A stretch of 64,000 bases of DNA from an uncultured Acidobacteriia bacterium (GTDB lineage: Bacteria; Acidobacteriota; Terriglobia; Bryobacterales; Bryobacteraceae): NCBI GenBank assembly GCA_903875575.1, contig CAIQWJ010000054.1:1-64000 (forward strand), given 5' to 3'. Below the pieces are notes generated by a model. That model searched no databases. It had not been told where the DNA came from and saw only the letters and a program-made list of their open reading frames with translations. Numbering within the stretch: position 1 is the stretch's first letter; the number at the start of each line of letters is the position of its first letter. Positions 52,859-63,062 of the stretch are shown piece after piece. The position numbers and the translations under genes are program-made.

Positions 52859-54200
52859 CCTGATCATTCGCAACGGCCACGTCGTCACTCCCGCCGGCGT
52901 CATCCTCGCCGATATAGCCATCGACGGCGACCACATCTCCGCAATTGGTCCCGACCTCCCTGGTGCAATCACTGAAGTCGATGCCCGCGGCCTCACCATC
53001 TTTCCCGGCCTGATCGACGTTCACGTCCACTTCAACGAACCGGGCCGTACGGAATGGGAAGGTGCCAAAACCGGCAGCAGCGCCCTCGCCGCAGGCGGCG
53101 GCACCATGTTTATCGACATGCCGCTGAACTCCACACCCTGCACGGTTGATGCGAAGACCTTCGATGCCAAGCGCATCGCCCTCGAAGCTGCCTCCATCAC
53201 CGACTTCGCCCTTTGGGGTGGCATCATCCCCGGCAACTCCGGCCAACTGGCGGAAATGGCCGAATGCGGGGCCATGGGCTTCAAGGCCTTCCTGTGCGAT
53301 TCCGGCCTTCCCGAATTCCCACGCGCCGATGACGACACCCTTTACACCGCCATGCGCGAAGCCGCCCGTCTGAACCTGCCGGTGCTCGTCCACGCCGAAA
53401 ATGAGGTCACCACAAAAGCTTTGACACAGCGGCTCCTCGATGCTGGCCACACGGACATCAAAGCCTTCCTCGCTTCCCGTCCCGTTGCCGCTGAAACCGA
53501 GGCCATCGCCCGCGCCGGACGCATCGCCCGCGAAACCGGCTGCAAACTCCACGTGGTTCACATCAGTTCCGGCAGCGGCATCGCAGCAGCGCTCGAAGCC
53601 CGCGCTGCAGGCACCGACATCTCCCTCGAAACCTGCCCCCACTACCTCTTCTTCACCGGCGACGACATGCTGCGAATCGGTGCCGTGGCCAAGTGCGCGC
53701 CTCCATTACGCAGCGCACACGAACGCGAAGCGCTCTGGAAGTCTCTGCTCCGCGGCGAAGTCGATATCATCGGTTCCGACCATTCCCCCTGCGCTCCCGA
53801 ACTCAAACAGCGAAAGAGCTTCTTCGAAATCTGGGGTGGCATCGCCGGAGTGCAATCTACGCTGCCTGTCCTCCTGGATCGCGGCCTGCACGCACGCGGC
53901 GTGAAGCCTGAGGCCGTTGCAGCCCTCACTGCCTCGAACGGCGCAAAGCGTTTCAATATCTCGCAAAAAGGCACCATCGCAGTCGGCTTCCACGCCGATC
54001 TCGCGCTCGTGAACCTCAACGCCACCACCGAAGTTCTTCCCGAAACTCTGCTGCAAAAGCATCGGGTCAGCCCCTATATCGGCGAACAATTGCGCGGCTC
54101 CGTCCGCGCCACTTACCGGCGCGGCGAACTCATCTGTTCTGATGGAGAAATAACGGCAAAGGGACCGGGCAAATTCGTCCGGCCTGGAAAAGGATCGTAA
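52851..54200 (+). CDS. allB: allantoinase
   Basis: A 449-residue cyclic amidohydrolase that opens (S)-allantoin to allantoate. Metal site motifs: FPGLIDVHVHFNEPGRTEWEG (HxH), GFKAFLCDSG with the carboxylated Lys, VHAENE, LHVVHIS and IGSDHSPCAP (Asp). It overlaps allC by 8 bp, and allE starts directly at its stop. The overlapping arrangement points to coupled translation. Confidence 0.94.
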   Translation: MPDLIIRNGHVVTPAGVILADIAIDGDHISAIGPDLPGAITEVDARGLTIFPGLIDVHVHFNEPGRTEWEGAKTGSSALAAGGGTMFIDMPLNSTPCTVDAKTFDAKRIALEAASITDFALWGGIIPGNSGQLAEMAECGAMGFKAFLCDSGLPEFPRADDDTLYTAMREAARLNLPVLVHAENEVTTKALTQRLLDAGHTDIKAFLASRPVAAETEAIARAGRIARETGCKLHVVHISSGSGIAAALEARAAGTDISLETCPHYLFFTGDDMLRIGAVAKCAPPLRSAHEREALWKSLLRGEVDIIGSDHSPCAPELKQRKSFFEIWGGIAGVQSTLPVLLDRGLHARGVKPEAVAALTASNGAKRFNISQKGTIAVGFHADLALVNLNATTEVLPETLLQKHRVSPYIGEQLRGSVRATYRRGELICSDGEITAKGPGKFVRPGKGS

Positions 54201-54932
54201 ATGCAAAACCTCGGAGCCACGCGCAACGGCAGCGCGCATGACCACTTTCTTCTGACCCCCGAAACTTTTGTCCGTGCGCCTCTGCCCGGCATGAAGCAGG
54301 CCACGGCCATCGTTCACGCGGCACCGGCCAGCGGCGCCGGCTTCACGGCCTACACCGTGGAGTTCGAATCCGGCGGACGCATGGAAACCGGCGTCGCCCA
54401 GATGTTCATCTACGTGCTCGATGGCTTTGTCACCATAGACAACACCACTCTGTCCCCCAATCAATACGCTTACCTGCCGCCCGCCAGCGGCACCCATATC
54501 GCGGCCCACGGCACGGCCCGGGCTCTGGTGATCGAGAAACTGCACGCGGGCCTCGATGGCCAGACCCCCGAAGCCTTCACGGGCGACGAACAGGCCGTGG
54601 ATCCGATGCCGCTCGAAGGCGAGCCCGATATCGAAGTCCGCCAGTTGCTGCCCCGCTCCATCCATTTCGATTTCGCCGTCAACACCATGACTTACCCGCC
54701 AGGCATCGCGCTGCCGATGGTGGAGAGCCACATCATGGAACACGGCCTGCTCATGCTCGCCGGCGGTGGTATCTATCGCCTCGGCGACAAATGGTACCCG
54801 ACGAAAGCGGGCGATTTCATCTGGATGGCCCCGTTCTGCGCCCAGTGGTTCGGGGCGCTCGGCAAGACTCCCGCGAAATACATCATCTACAAGGACTGGA
54901 ACCGGCACCCGCTGAGTTCACAACCGGAATAG
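54201..54932 (+). CDS. allE: (S)-ureidoglycine aminohydrolase
   Basis: A 243-residue bicupin that releases ammonia from ureidoglycine to give ureidoglycolate. Both cupin barrels are present: one around MFIYVLDGFVTI, the second around EHGLLMLAGGGIYRLGDKWY, with the acidic/His metal site in LPMVESHIMEHG. It begins immediately after the allB stop, and the second amidohydrolase follows 2 bp after its stop. Confidence 0.9.
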   Translation: MQNLGATRNGSAHDHFLLTPETFVRAPLPGMKQATAIVHAAPASGAGFTAYTVEFESGGRMETGVAQMFIYVLDGFVTIDNTTLSPNQYAYLPPASGTHIAAHGTARALVIEKLHAGLDGQTPEAFTGDEQAVDPMPLEGEPDIEVRQLLPRSIHFDFAVNTMTYPPGIALPMVESHIMEHGLLMLAGGGIYRLGDKWYPTKAGDFIWMAPFCAQWFGALGKTPAKYIIYKDWNRHPLSSQPE

Positions 54933-54934
54933 TC

Positions 54935-56173
54935 ATGACGCTGAACGTCCAATCGGTACGGCTCGAAAAAGAACTGGCGGACCTCGCCATCATCTCCGCC
55001 ATCCCCGCCCCCGCGGTGGAACGCATCGTGTTCTCGGAGCACGATCTTCATGCGCGAGCCTGGCTGAAACAACTCTGCGCCGACGCCGGTCTCGACGTTC
55101 GCGAGGATGCCGTGGGCAACACTTTCATCCGCTGGCAGGGAACATCTCCCGAACTGCCTGCCATCGCCACAGGTTCCCACATTGATGCCATCCCTCACTC
55201 GGGACGCTTCGACGGCACCGTAGGAGTGCTCGGCGGACTGGAAGCCATCCGCGCTCTCAAAGAAAGCGGCTTCCGCCCGAAACGTTCGATCGAGCTGATC
55301 CACTTCACTTCCGAAGAGCCCACGCGCTTCGGCATCGGTTGCCTCGGCAGTCGCCTGATGAGCGGAGCATTAGACCCGGCCTGCGATACGACTTTCCGCG
55401 ACAACGAAGGCCGCACCCTTCGCGAAGTCCGCACTTCCGCCGGCTTCACCGGCGATCTCTCCTCCACGCGTTTACCCGTCGGCCACTATGCCGGTTTCGT
55501 GGAACTGCACATCGAACAAGGCCCGCTTCTGGAAAAGCGCGGCGTCCCCATCGGCATCGTGACCGCAATCGCGGCTCCCGCCAGCCTCCGCATCTTGGTT
55601 GAAGGCGAAGGCGGCCACGCCGGTGCCGTGCTGATGCCCACCCGTCACGACGCCTTCCTCGCCGCCGCCGAAATCGCTCTCGCGCTCGAAGCTGCCGCGC
55701 GCTCCACCGGTGCCATCGACAGCGTGGCCACCACCGGCGTCTGCGAAGTCTTCCCCGGTCTGGTCAACAGCGTCCCCAGTCGGGCGAAACTCGAAGCCGA
55801 TATCCGCGACATCGACGGCTCCCGCCGCGACGGCATGATTGCCTCCCTCGAAACCGCCTGCGCCGAAGTAGCCGCGCGCCGCGGCGTCCGCGTCACTATC
55901 GAAGTCGTCAATCGCGACGCCCCGGCCACCTGCGACCCTGCCATCGTCGAAACCGCCGCCGAAGTTTGCCGCGCCAACGACATCCCCTGCGACCTCATGG
56001 TCAGCCGCGCCTATCACGATTCGCTTTTCATGGCCCGCATCTGCCCCACGTCGATGATTTTCATCCCCTGCCGCAACGGCGTCAGTCACCGTCCGGACGA
56101 ATACTCGTCGCCCGATGCCATCGCCACCGGCACCCGCGTCCTCGCGGAGACACTCGCTCGTTTGGCATCGTAA
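54935..56173 (+). CDS. ureidoglycolate amidohydrolase-like M20 enzyme
   Basis: A 412-residue M20 enzyme: GSHIDAIPHSGRFDGTVGVL, HFTSEEPTRFGIGCLGSRLM, VELHIEQGPLLEKRG, AYHDSLFMARI and CRNGVSHRPDEYSSPD. It differs from the AllC copy in the EEPTRFGIG motif, which is the form found in plant-type ureidoglycolate amidohydrolases (compare AllC's EEEGVRFG). Its place after AllE fits hydrolysis of ureidoglycolate to glyoxylate, 2 NH3 and CO2. An alternative is a second allantoate or N-carbamoyl amino-acid hydrolase. Confidence 0.8.
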   Translation: MTLNVQSVRLEKELADLAIISAIPAPAVERIVFSEHDLHARAWLKQLCADAGLDVREDAVGNTFIRWQGTSPELPAIATGSHIDAIPHSGRFDGTVGVLGGLEAIRALKESGFRPKRSIELIHFTSEEPTRFGIGCLGSRLMSGALDPACDTTFRDNEGRTLREVRTSAGFTGDLSSTRLPVGHYAGFVELHIEQGPLLEKRGVPIGIVTAIAAPASLRILVEGEGGHAGAVLMPTRHDAFLAAAEIALALEAAARSTGAIDSVATTGVCEVFPGLVNSVPSRAKLEADIRDIDGSRRDGMIASLETACAEVAARRGVRVTIEVVNRDAPATCDPAIVETAAEVCRANDIPCDLMVSRAYHDSLFMARICPTSMIFIPCRNGVSHRPDEYSSPDAIATGTRVLAETLARLAS

Positions 56174-56206
56174 TTGCACTGTTCCTGGCGAGGTCTGGGA
56201 ATCGTC

Positions 56207-56608
56207 ATGAAAGTTCGTGAGTTGGTCCCGTTGCTCGCCGTGCTTGTTGGTGTCGCCGCCACCGCAAGGGCGCAAACCATCACCTTGCCTATCGATGGTG
56301 CGAAGTTATTCAGTCAGTATTGTTCCTCCTGTCATGGCACGAAGGCGACGGGCGACGGCCCCACGTCATACGCAATGAAGAAGAAGGTGCCGGACTTGAC
56401 ACTGATCGCGAAGCGCAACGGTGGCGTCTTCCCGCTCGATAAGGTGCAGGCCGAAATCTCCGGCGAAAAGGCCACTGGGCTGTCGCACGGCACTAGGGAG
56501 ATGCCTCTCTGGGGTCCGATTTTCTCGCTCGACCTCTCGGATCGCGACTACTCGAAGCTTCGCCTCTACAACGTGGCGAAGTACCTGGAAGTCATTCAGA
56601 AAAAGTAA
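56207..56608 (+). CDS. c-type cytochrome, exported
   Basis: A 133-residue single-haem cytochrome: signal peptide LVPLLAVLVGVAATARAQ, haem site YCSSCHGTKATGDG (CxxCH), likely Met ligand in REMPLWGPIF. It is a paralog of the 39353 cytochrome. It lies 33 bp downstream of the purine operon on the same strand, so it may be co-transcribed; whether it receives electrons from purine oxidation is open, as XDH is cytoplasmic and this protein is exported. Confidence 0.9.
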   Translation: MKVRELVPLLAVLVGVAATARAQTITLPIDGAKLFSQYCSSCHGTKATGDGPTSYAMKKKVPDLTLIAKRNGGVFPLDKVQAEISGEKATGLSHGTREMPLWGPIFSLDLSDRDYSKLRLYNVAKYLEVIQKK

Positions 56609-56613
56609 GTTAC

Positions 56614-57696
56614 TCAGGCCAGAGCGATGTTGGGTTGCGCCGTCTCGCTCAATGGCGCAAACTCACCGCGTTCAAACTTTGCCCACGCCGCCGCCGCAAT
56701 CATGACGGCGTTGTCGGTGGAAAGCGCCGGGGTAGGGAAGTAAACGGGCAACCCGGCCCACTGACTGCCCGCCGCCGCGCGCAGCCCTGCATTGCAAGCT
56801 ACGCCCCCGGTAATGATCAGCGAATGCACGTCTTCTAACTGGCTGGCCGCCGCAGCGGCGTGGCCGAGTAGCGCGTCGATCACGTTGTGCTGAAAACTCG
56901 CCAGCAGATCCAGCGTAGCCTGAGGCGTGACTTCCAGCCATTGCTCCAGGGTCGGCTGCGCGGTGACGCGCAGGAGCCTCTTCCGCCCCTCGATCTCCGC
57001 CACCATATCGCGGCTCTCGCTCCACCGCAATACAGCCGTCTTCATCCCGCTGAAGCTGAAATCCAGCGTATTGCCCTTCATTCGCGGACTGGTAAACGGA
57101 ACCGCATGTGGATTGCCATGCGGCGCGAGCCGATCGATCACAGGCCCACCCGGATACCCGAAGCCGAGTAACTTAGCGACCTTGTCGAACGCCTCCCCGG
57201 CGGCATCATCGCGCGTCTTGCCCAGCAGTCGGTATCCGGATTCGCGGACTTCATACAGATGGGTGTGGCCGCCGCTTGCCACCAGCGCCAGCGCCGGCAG
57301 TTCCACCGGCGTACCGTGCTGCCGCGCTTCCAGCATGACGGCCTGAATATGCCCTTCAATGTGGTGCACCGCGATCAGCGGAATCCCTGCGGCGAACGAG
57401 ATCGCCTTCCCGTAAGTCAGCCCCACCAGCAGCGCGCCCGCCAGACCTGGGCCGGACGTAGCAGCCACCGCGCTCAAATCCGACCACCCGATTCCCGCCC
57501 GCTGCATCGCCTCGCGCACCACAGGCACCACGGCCCGCAGATGCTCGCGCGACGCCAGTTCCGGTACCACGCCGCCGTATTTGGCATGCAGTTCCAGTTG
57601 ACTGGCCACCACGTTTGAAAGCACGCGCGAACCGGCTTCGAGCACGGCCGCCGCCGTCTCGTCGCAGGAACTTTCGATTGCCAGAATGCGAACCAT
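56614..57696 (-). CDS. tsaD: tRNA N6-adenosine threonylcarbamoyltransferase
   Basis: A 360-residue ASKHA-fold enzyme that makes t6A37 in tRNAs reading ANN codons. The metal motif is [11 protein letters not shown], the nucleotide site [16 protein letters not shown], with GGHTHLYEV and [12 protein letters not shown]. The ATG at 57696 gives the family N-terminus ([13 protein letters not shown]); the open frame further upstream is spurious. It is convergent with the cytochrome and divergent from the TldD-like gene. Confidence 0.97.
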   Translation of the reverse strand: MVRILAIESSCDETAAAVLEAGSRVLSNVVASQLELHAKYGGVVPELASREHLRAVVPVVREAMQRAGIGWSDLSAVAATSGPGLAGALLVGLTYGKAISFAAGIPLIAVHHIEGHIQAVMLEARQHGTPVELPALALVASGGHTHLYEVRESGYRLLGKTRDDAAGEAFDKVAKLLGFGYPGGPVIDRLAPHGNPHAVPFTSPRMKGNTLDFSFSGMKTAVLRWSESRDMVAEIEGRKRLLRVTAQPTLEQWLEVTPQATLDLLASFQHNVIDALLGHAAAAASQLEDVHSLIITGGVACNAGLRAAAGSQWAGLPVYFPTPALSTDNAVMIAAAAWAKFERGEFAPLSETAQPNIALA

Positions 57697-57808
57697 GTAC
57701 CAATGTAGCGGGGCGGTTCCGTTCACGCCCGTTTGCCACGCGGGGTTGGCCACCCCCTCCCACCGCCTCCGATCTATGATGGTAAGGACGAAACGGCCTG
57801 GGAGAAAT

Positions 57809-59473
57809 ATGGTGAAACTGCGCACGGCTCTTCTACTCACGATCTCGACAATTCCGGCGGTCCCGGCCCTTTGGGGGGCTGACGCTGTCTTTGAGGCCAT
57901 GCAGGCGGAACTGAAGCGGTCGATGACGCTGTCGCTGAAGCAACTGGAAAAGCCCTACTTCGTCAGCTACGGCATTGATGATGGCAAAACCTGGACCGCT
58001 TCGGCCGCATTGGGCGGGCTGACCTACGCGAATATCGGAACTTACCGTCGCCCGGCAGTGCAGGTGCGCGTGGGCGATTACCAGTTCGATAACACCAATG
58101 GCGGTGGCGGGCGCGGCGGCGCTTCCTATGCGCTGAGCGGATTTCCCCTGGACGACGACCCACTGGTAATCCGTCAGTATCTGTGGTTGGAAACGGATTC
58201 GGCATATAAAGGTGCGGTGCAGTCGATTGCACAGAAGCGGGCGTCGCAGAGCAGTATGAATGTGACGAATCAACTGGCGGATTTCGCGAAGGCTCAGCCG
58301 TTCAGGCTGACGCGGGAACGTGCGCCCATCGTATTCGACGATAAGACCTGGAATGAGCGGACCAAACGCGTTTCGGCGGTGTTCAGCCAGTTCCCGAATG
58401 TGCGGGATTCGATAGTGGGTTATACCGCAGTGGACGGGATTCATCGGTACGTGAACAGCGAGGGCACGGAGATACGCGAGGCTCAGGCGGAGGGGTCGGT
58501 CACGATTCGCGCGGCAGTGCAGGCGGCGGATGGCATGATGCTGCGGGATTTTGCAGTCTTCTACAAGCAGGATATTACGAAGCTGCCATCGGAAGACGAA
58601 CTGACGAAGGCTGCGCGGGGCGTGGCGGACCAACTGACGAAGATGGCGGCGGCTCCGATGGGTGATGCATACTCGGGTCCGATTCTGTTTGAGGGCGTGG
58701 CGTCGTCTCAACTGATGGCGGAGATTCTGGGGCGGAATCTGCATATGACGCGTCCGGTGACGGGTCGTGGTGGTCGCGGCGGGGCTCCGGGGCGTGGCGG
58801 TGCGGGCGGGCGCGGCGGTTCCACCGAGTTGGAAGGCCGGCGCGGGGTACGGATCATGCCGGATATGTTCAATGTGATTGACGATCCGACGCTGCCGCTG
58901 TTCGGGCACACGGAGGCGGATGACGAAGGTGTGCCATCCAAACCGGTTTCGCTGGTGGAGAAGGGCGTATTGAAGGATTTTTTGCGGACGCGGCTGCCGA
59001 TGAACGGATTTTCGGAATCGAACGGCCGAGCACTGGCGGGAAATTCACCGGCGCCGACGAATCTGATTATCACGACGACCGAGAAGAGTCCGCTGGCGGA
59101 TATGCGGAAGAACATGATCGATCTCTGCAGGCAGCGCGGGCTGGCGTACGGCGTGATTGTACGGAAGCTCGATTTTCCGTCGACCGGCGGTGGTGGAACG
59201 GTGGCTGCGCCGCTGTACATCTATCGTTTATACACGGACGGGCATGAGCAGATGATTCGCGGGGTTCGGTTGCGGAGCGTCAATGCCCGGTCGATGAAGG
59301 ATATTCTGCTGGCCGGCGACGACGCGGCGACGCTGGATTATCTGGAAGGTGGCAGCGCGGAGGTGACTGTGGTGGCACCGTCCGTGCTGATTGACGATCT
59401 GGAATTAGAGAAGGTGACTGATACGCTGCCGAAGCTGCCAGTGGCGGCCTCGCCACTGGCAGCGGCCCGGTAG
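57809..59473 (+). CDS. TldD/PmbA-like metalloprotease, exported, with Gly/Arg-rich insertion
   Basis: A 554-residue protein with a signal peptide ([17 protein letters not shown]). The C-terminal two thirds resemble TldD/PmbA (U62) proteins ([34 protein letters not shown]), although this group lacks a clear HExxxH zinc motif. Two low-complexity segments rich in Gly and Arg are inserted (near residue 101 and about 319-338, [17 protein letters not shown]). The ATG at 57809 follows GGGAG. Its role is unknown and probably extracytoplasmic. Confidence 0.75.
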   Translation: MVKLRTALLLTISTIPAVPALWGADAVFEAMQAELKRSMTLSLKQLEKPYFVSYGIDDGKTWTASAALGGLTYANIGTYRRPAVQVRVGDYQFDNTNGGGGRGGASYALSGFPLDDDPLVIRQYLWLETDSAYKGAVQSIAQKRASQSSMNVTNQLADFAKAQPFRLTRERAPIVFDDKTWNERTKRVSAVFSQFPNVRDSIVGYTAVDGIHRYVNSEGTEIREAQAEGSVTIRAAVQAADGMMLRDFAVFYKQDITKLPSEDELTKAARGVADQLTKMAAAPMGDAYSGPILFEGVASSQLMAEILGRNLHMTRPVTGRGGRGGAPGRGGAGGRGGSTELEGRRGVRIMPDMFNVIDDPTLPLFGHTEADDEGVPSKPVSLVEKGVLKDFLRTRLPMNGFSESNGRALAGNSPAPTNLIITTTEKSPLADMRKNMIDLCRQRGLAYGVIVRKLDFPSTGGGGTVAAPLYIYRLYTDGHEQMIRGVRLRSVNARSMKDILLAGDDAATLDYLEGGSAEVTVVAPSVLIDDLELEKVTDTLPKLPVAASPLAAAR

Positions 59474-59487
59474 ACCTTTTTGCCAGG

Positions 59488-59688
59488 TTACTGGGCTTTC
59501 GGCCTGGAGCAGGTTGAGATGCCGAAGGGCATGTAGGCGGGGCAATTGCCCACGAGGCCGGTGATCAGCGGGATCAGGCCCAGATAGCCCCAGGCTGTTT
59601 GCGGACCTACGAAGACCAAACTCAACACGCCAAGCCCGACGAGAATGCGAATCGCGCGATCCGCGGTGCCTTCGTTCTGTTTCAACAT
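59488..59688 (-). CDS. DUF2892 (YgaP-type) membrane protein
   Basis: A 66-residue protein: NEGTADRAIRILVGLGVLSL at the start and two hydrophobic segments (VGLGVLSLVFVG, YLGLIPLITGLVG), ending NCPAYMPFGISTCS, the pattern of DUF2892 proteins related to the membrane part of YgaP. It follows the other DUF2892 gene by 15 bp and the RND pump; together they form the tail of the efflux operon. Confidence 0.85.
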   Translation of the reverse strand: MLKQNEGTADRAIRILVGLGVLSLVFVGPQTAWGYLGLIPLITGLVGNCPAYMPFGISTCSRPKAQ

Positions 59689-59703
59689 TGCTTTTCTCCT
59701 TTT

Positions 59704-59892
59704 TTAACCCTGAACTCCGAGCTTGCGGAGGATCGTCATCATCAGACACCAGTTCGTGAAGGCCGATTGAAACAGATTGAGGCCCACGAAGGCGGTGAAC
59801 AGATACCAATAGGGATTGACCCAGTAGCCGAGGGCGAGGCTCATGAGCACAAACCCTCCGGCAATCATGCGCAACATTCGTTCTACGTTCAT
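59704..59892 (-). CDS. DUF2892 membrane protein (second copy)
   Basis: A 62-residue protein: [20 protein letters not shown] and [20 protein letters not shown], the two-helix DUF2892 pattern. It overlaps the RND pump stop by 4 bp (ATGA), so it is translated with it. Paired DUF2892 genes are often found next to sulfide or heavy-metal handling genes. Confidence 0.85.
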   Translation of the reverse strand: MNVERMLRMIAGGFVLMSLALGYWVNPYWYLFTAFVGLNLFQSAFTNWCLMMTILRKLGVQG

Positions 59893-62800
59893 ACGGACTG
59901 ACTCCTTCGCTTATTGAGAATATAAAACAAAACGGGGACCGTCATGCGGGAGAGCAGCAGCGAGGCTATTTCTCCGGCCATAAGAGCGATGGCGAGGCCC
60001 TGAAAAATGGGGTCAAACAGGATGACTGAGGATCCAGCGACGACTGCGGCGGCGGTCAGCATCATGGGGCGGAAACGGACGGCTCCGGCGTCGATGACTG
60101 CCTCGTCAAGAGGCATGCCCTCGGCGAGACGGAGTTCGATGAAGTCGACCAGAATGATGGAATTCCTGACCACGATACCCGCGCCTGCGATGAAGCCGAT
60201 CATGGTGGTTGCGGTAAAGAAAGCGTGCATCAGGCCGTGGGCGGGCAGGATGCCGACCAGCGAGAAGGGAATCGCCGCCATGATGATCAGCGGCGTCAGG
60301 AACGACTGGAACCAGCCGACAACCAGGCCGTAGATGAGGATCAGCACGGCCGCGAAGGCGATGCCGAGGTCGCGGAATACTTCGTAGGTGATGTGCCACT
60401 CGCCATCCCACTTCATGGAGTAACGGGATGCGTCTGACGGGAGCGCCGCCATGTGTTGTTCGATCTGGTAGCCTTCCGGGATTTTGATCTTGTCGATCTC
60501 CGGGCCGAGTTGGAGGACGGCGTAGACGGGGCTTTCGATCTCGCCGGCGATATCGGCAGTGACGTAGGTGACCGGCATCAGGTTTTTGTGATATATGCTC
60601 TTGTCCTGAATCTGTTTGGTCACATGTACAAGTTCTGAAAGCGTGATGAGTTGTCCGCTTCTGGCGGCGATCTTCAGGGCCTGGAGGCGGTCGAGATCGG
60701 AACGGGTAGCGCGGTCCAGGCGCACAGTCAGCGGGATGTCTTCCTTCTCAGAATCCTGATGCAGGAGGCCCGCGGGGTAACCTGCGGAGGCGATTTGCAG
60801 TTCGCGGGCGATGTCGCTTTCGGAGACACCGTTGAGCGCGGCCTTTTCGTGATCGATAGAGAGGTTGTATTTGGGCTGGTCATCTTCCACGTACCAATCG
60901 ACATCGACGACGCCCTTCGTTTGGCGAAAGAGATCCCGGATCTGGCGGGCCAGTGCGATGCGGCCATCCTGTGTGGGGCCGTAGATTTCGGCGACCAGAG
61001 TTTCGAGAACCGGTGGACCAGGCGGTACTTCGGCAACTTTGATGCGGGCACCGAAGCGGTCAGCGATGGGCAGGATGCGGTTGCGGACCTGTTTGGCGAT
61101 CTCATGGCTTTGCAGATCACGCGCGGATTTAGCCAGCAGGTTGACCTGGATATCGGCCTGGTGGGGGCCGCCGCGGAGATAGTAATGCCGGACGAGACCG
61201 TTAAAGTTGTAGGGTGATGCGGCACCGGCGTAAGTCTCGACATTCACGACTTCGCGCTGCTTCTGGGTTTCTTCGGCGAGCAACTGCGTGACACGGGCGG
61301 TCTCTTCCAGCGTGGTGCCATCGGGCATGTCGATAATGATCTGGAATTCGCTCTTGTTGTCGAACGGGAGCATCTTCACCTTGACGAAACCGATGTAGAA
61401 CAGCGACACGGAGCCGAGCAGCAGGAGGACCACGCCGCCAAGAAAGCCCAGTCGCGCGAGCGGGCGATGGAGCAGGGCACCCATGAAGACGCGGTAGGCG
61501 CGGGTGACGATATCTTCACGTTCGTCCTTGTGGTGCGTGCCTGGCTTGAGGATGCGCACGGCTGCCCATGGGGTGACGATGAACGCGACGAGGAGAGAGA
61601 AGATCATGGCGGCACCGGCGCCGACGGGGATGGGTCGCATATACGGGCCCATCAGGCCGCCGACGAAGGCCATCGGCAGGATGGCGGCGACAACCGCGAG
61701 AGTCGCGAGTATGGTGGGATTGCCGACTTCATCCACGGCTTCGATGGCGACTTCGAACGGCGGTCTGCCGACGTTCGATTCCATGCGCCAGTGCCGGACG
61801 ATGTTTTCGACGACCACAATGGCGTCGTCCACCAGGATGCCGATGGAGAAGATCAGCGCGAAGAGCGTGATTCGGTTCAGCGTGTAGCCGTAGAGGTAGA
61901 AGATGGTCAGGGTCAGGGCCAGCGTGACTGGTATGGCGATGAAGACGATCAGGGATTCGCGAAGCCCGAGCACAAGGGCCACAAGAACACTGACGGAGAT
62001 CACGGCGATCAGCATGTGCCACAGAAGTTCGTTGGATTTCTCCTGCGCGGTGTCGCCATAGTTGCGCGTGATGGTCATCTCGATGCCAGGCGGGATCACG
62101 GTGCCGTGCAGGGGCTGGAGACGGCTGAGAACATCATTACCCACGGTTACGGCGTTGGTGCCTTTGCGTTTCGCGATGGAGATGGTCACGGCAGGATAGA
62201 AGCCGTGGCCATCCGAGAAGCGCACGTATTGGGCGGGCTCTTCGCCGCCGTCGTTCACGGTGGCGACGTTGCGCACGAAGATTGCTTTGCCGTTCGAGAC
62301 GCCTGCCACGACGTTGTCGACGTCTTCGGCGGTGCGGAGAAAGTCACCGGTTTCGAGGAGGAACTGGTGGTTACCGTCGGCGAACTCGCCGGATGGGGTC
62401 TTGTGATTCGACGCACCCAGGGCGTTGACCACCTGGAGTGGAGAGAGGCTGTAGGCGCTGAGGCGGGCGGGATCGAGCGTGATGCGGATGGCGCGGCGCT
62501 GGCCGCCGATCAGAGAGACGGCGGAAACGTCGGGTGTTTGTTTAACGGTATCGCTCGCCTGCGCGGCGACGCGGCGGAGTTCCGTGTCTCCGTAGGTCTT
62601 GCTCCAGAAGGTCAGCGCCAGCACGGGGACGTCGTCAATGGAACGCGGTTTCACCAGGGGTGGGGAAGCGCCGGGTGGGATGAGGTCGAGATTGGCGTTG
62701 AGTTTCTGGTTGAGGCGGACGATGGCCTTCTCCTCGTCTTGCCCCACGAGGAAACGGACGATGGCGGTAGATGAACCCGGACTGGATGTCGAGTAGATGT

Positions 62801-63062
62801 ACTCGACGCCGGGGATTTCCCATAACAATTTCTCCATCGGCTTGGTGACGCGCTCTTCCACTTCGCGGGCCGACGCCCCGGGCATCTGGACGAAGACGTC
62901 GACCATGGGGACGATGATTTGAGGTTCTTCCTCGCGCGGCAGCTTCCAGACCGAGAAGAGGCCGAGCAGAAGCGAGCCTGCGATGACGAGAGGCGTCAGC
63001 TTGGAACCGATCCAAATGCCGGCGAACTTTCCTGCAATGCCCAGGCGGGGGGCTGGAGTCAC
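59889..63062 (-). CDS. RND efflux transporter permease
   Basis: A 1057-residue inner-membrane pump of the AcrB/CusA superfamily with twelve helices and two large periplasmic loops. It has the [20 protein letters not shown] periplasmic start, helix-4 motif [20 protein letters not shown] with the proton-relay acidic residues, and [20 protein letters not shown] in helix 10. The sequence is closer to the multidrug-type (HAE) pumps than to the metal pumps, but the substrate is not certain. The adaptor gene overlaps it by 4 bp on the upstream side. Confidence 0.93.
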   Translation of the reverse strand: MTPAPRLGIAGKFAGIWIGSKLTPLVIAGSLLLGLFSVWKLPREEEPQIIVPMVDVFVQMPGASAREVEERVTKPMEKLLWEIPGVEYIYSTSSPGSSTAIVRFLVGQDEEKAIVRLNQKLNANLDLIPPGASPPLVKPRSIDDVPVLALTFWSKTYGDTELRRVAAQASDTVKQTPDVSAVSLIGGQRRAIRITLDPARLSAYSLSPLQVVNALGASNHKTPSGEFADGNHQFLLETGDFLRTAEDVDNVVAGVSNGKAIFVRNVATVNDGGEEPAQYVRFSDGHGFYPAVTISIAKRKGTNAVTVGNDVLSRLQPLHGTVIPPGIEMTITRNYGDTAQEKSNELLWHMLIAVISVSVLVALVLGLRESLIVFIAIPVTLALTLTIFYLYGYTLNRITLFALIFSIGILVDDAIVVVENIVRHWRMESNVGRPPFEVAIEAVDEVGNPTILATLAVVAAILPMAFVGGLMGPYMRPIPVGAGAAMIFSLLVAFIVTPWAAVRILKPGTHHKDEREDIVTRAYRVFMGALLHRPLARLGFLGGVVLLLLGSVSLFYIGFVKVKMLPFDNKSEFQIIIDMPDGTTLEETARVTQLLAEETQKQREVVNVETYAGAASPYNFNGLVRHYYLRGGPHQADIQVNLLAKSARDLQSHEIAKQVRNRILPIADRFGARIKVAEVPPGPPVLETLVAEIYGPTQDGRIALARQIRDLFRQTKGVVDVDWYVEDDQPKYNLSIDHEKAALNGVSESDIARELQIASAGYPAGLLHQDSEKEDIPLTVRLDRATRSDLDRLQALKIAARSGQLITLSELVHVTKQIQDKSIYHKNLMPVTYVTADIAGEIESPVYAVLQLGPEIDKIKIPEGYQIEQHMAALPSDASRYSMKWDGEWHITYEVFRDLGIAFAAVLILIYGLVVGWFQSFLTPLIIMAAIPFSLVGILPAHGLMHAFFTATTMIGFIAGAGIVVRNSIILVDFIELRLAEGMPLDEAVIDAGAVRFRPMMLTAAAVVAGSSVILFDPIFQGLAIALMAGEIASLLLSRMTVPVLFYILNKRRSQSV

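Noticed and set aside
61467-62774. Long plus-strand open frame opposite the RND pump
   Set aside because: It is antisense to a clearly coding pump gene, has Gly/Asp/His-rich composition and no motif; a shadow of GC-rich codon use.
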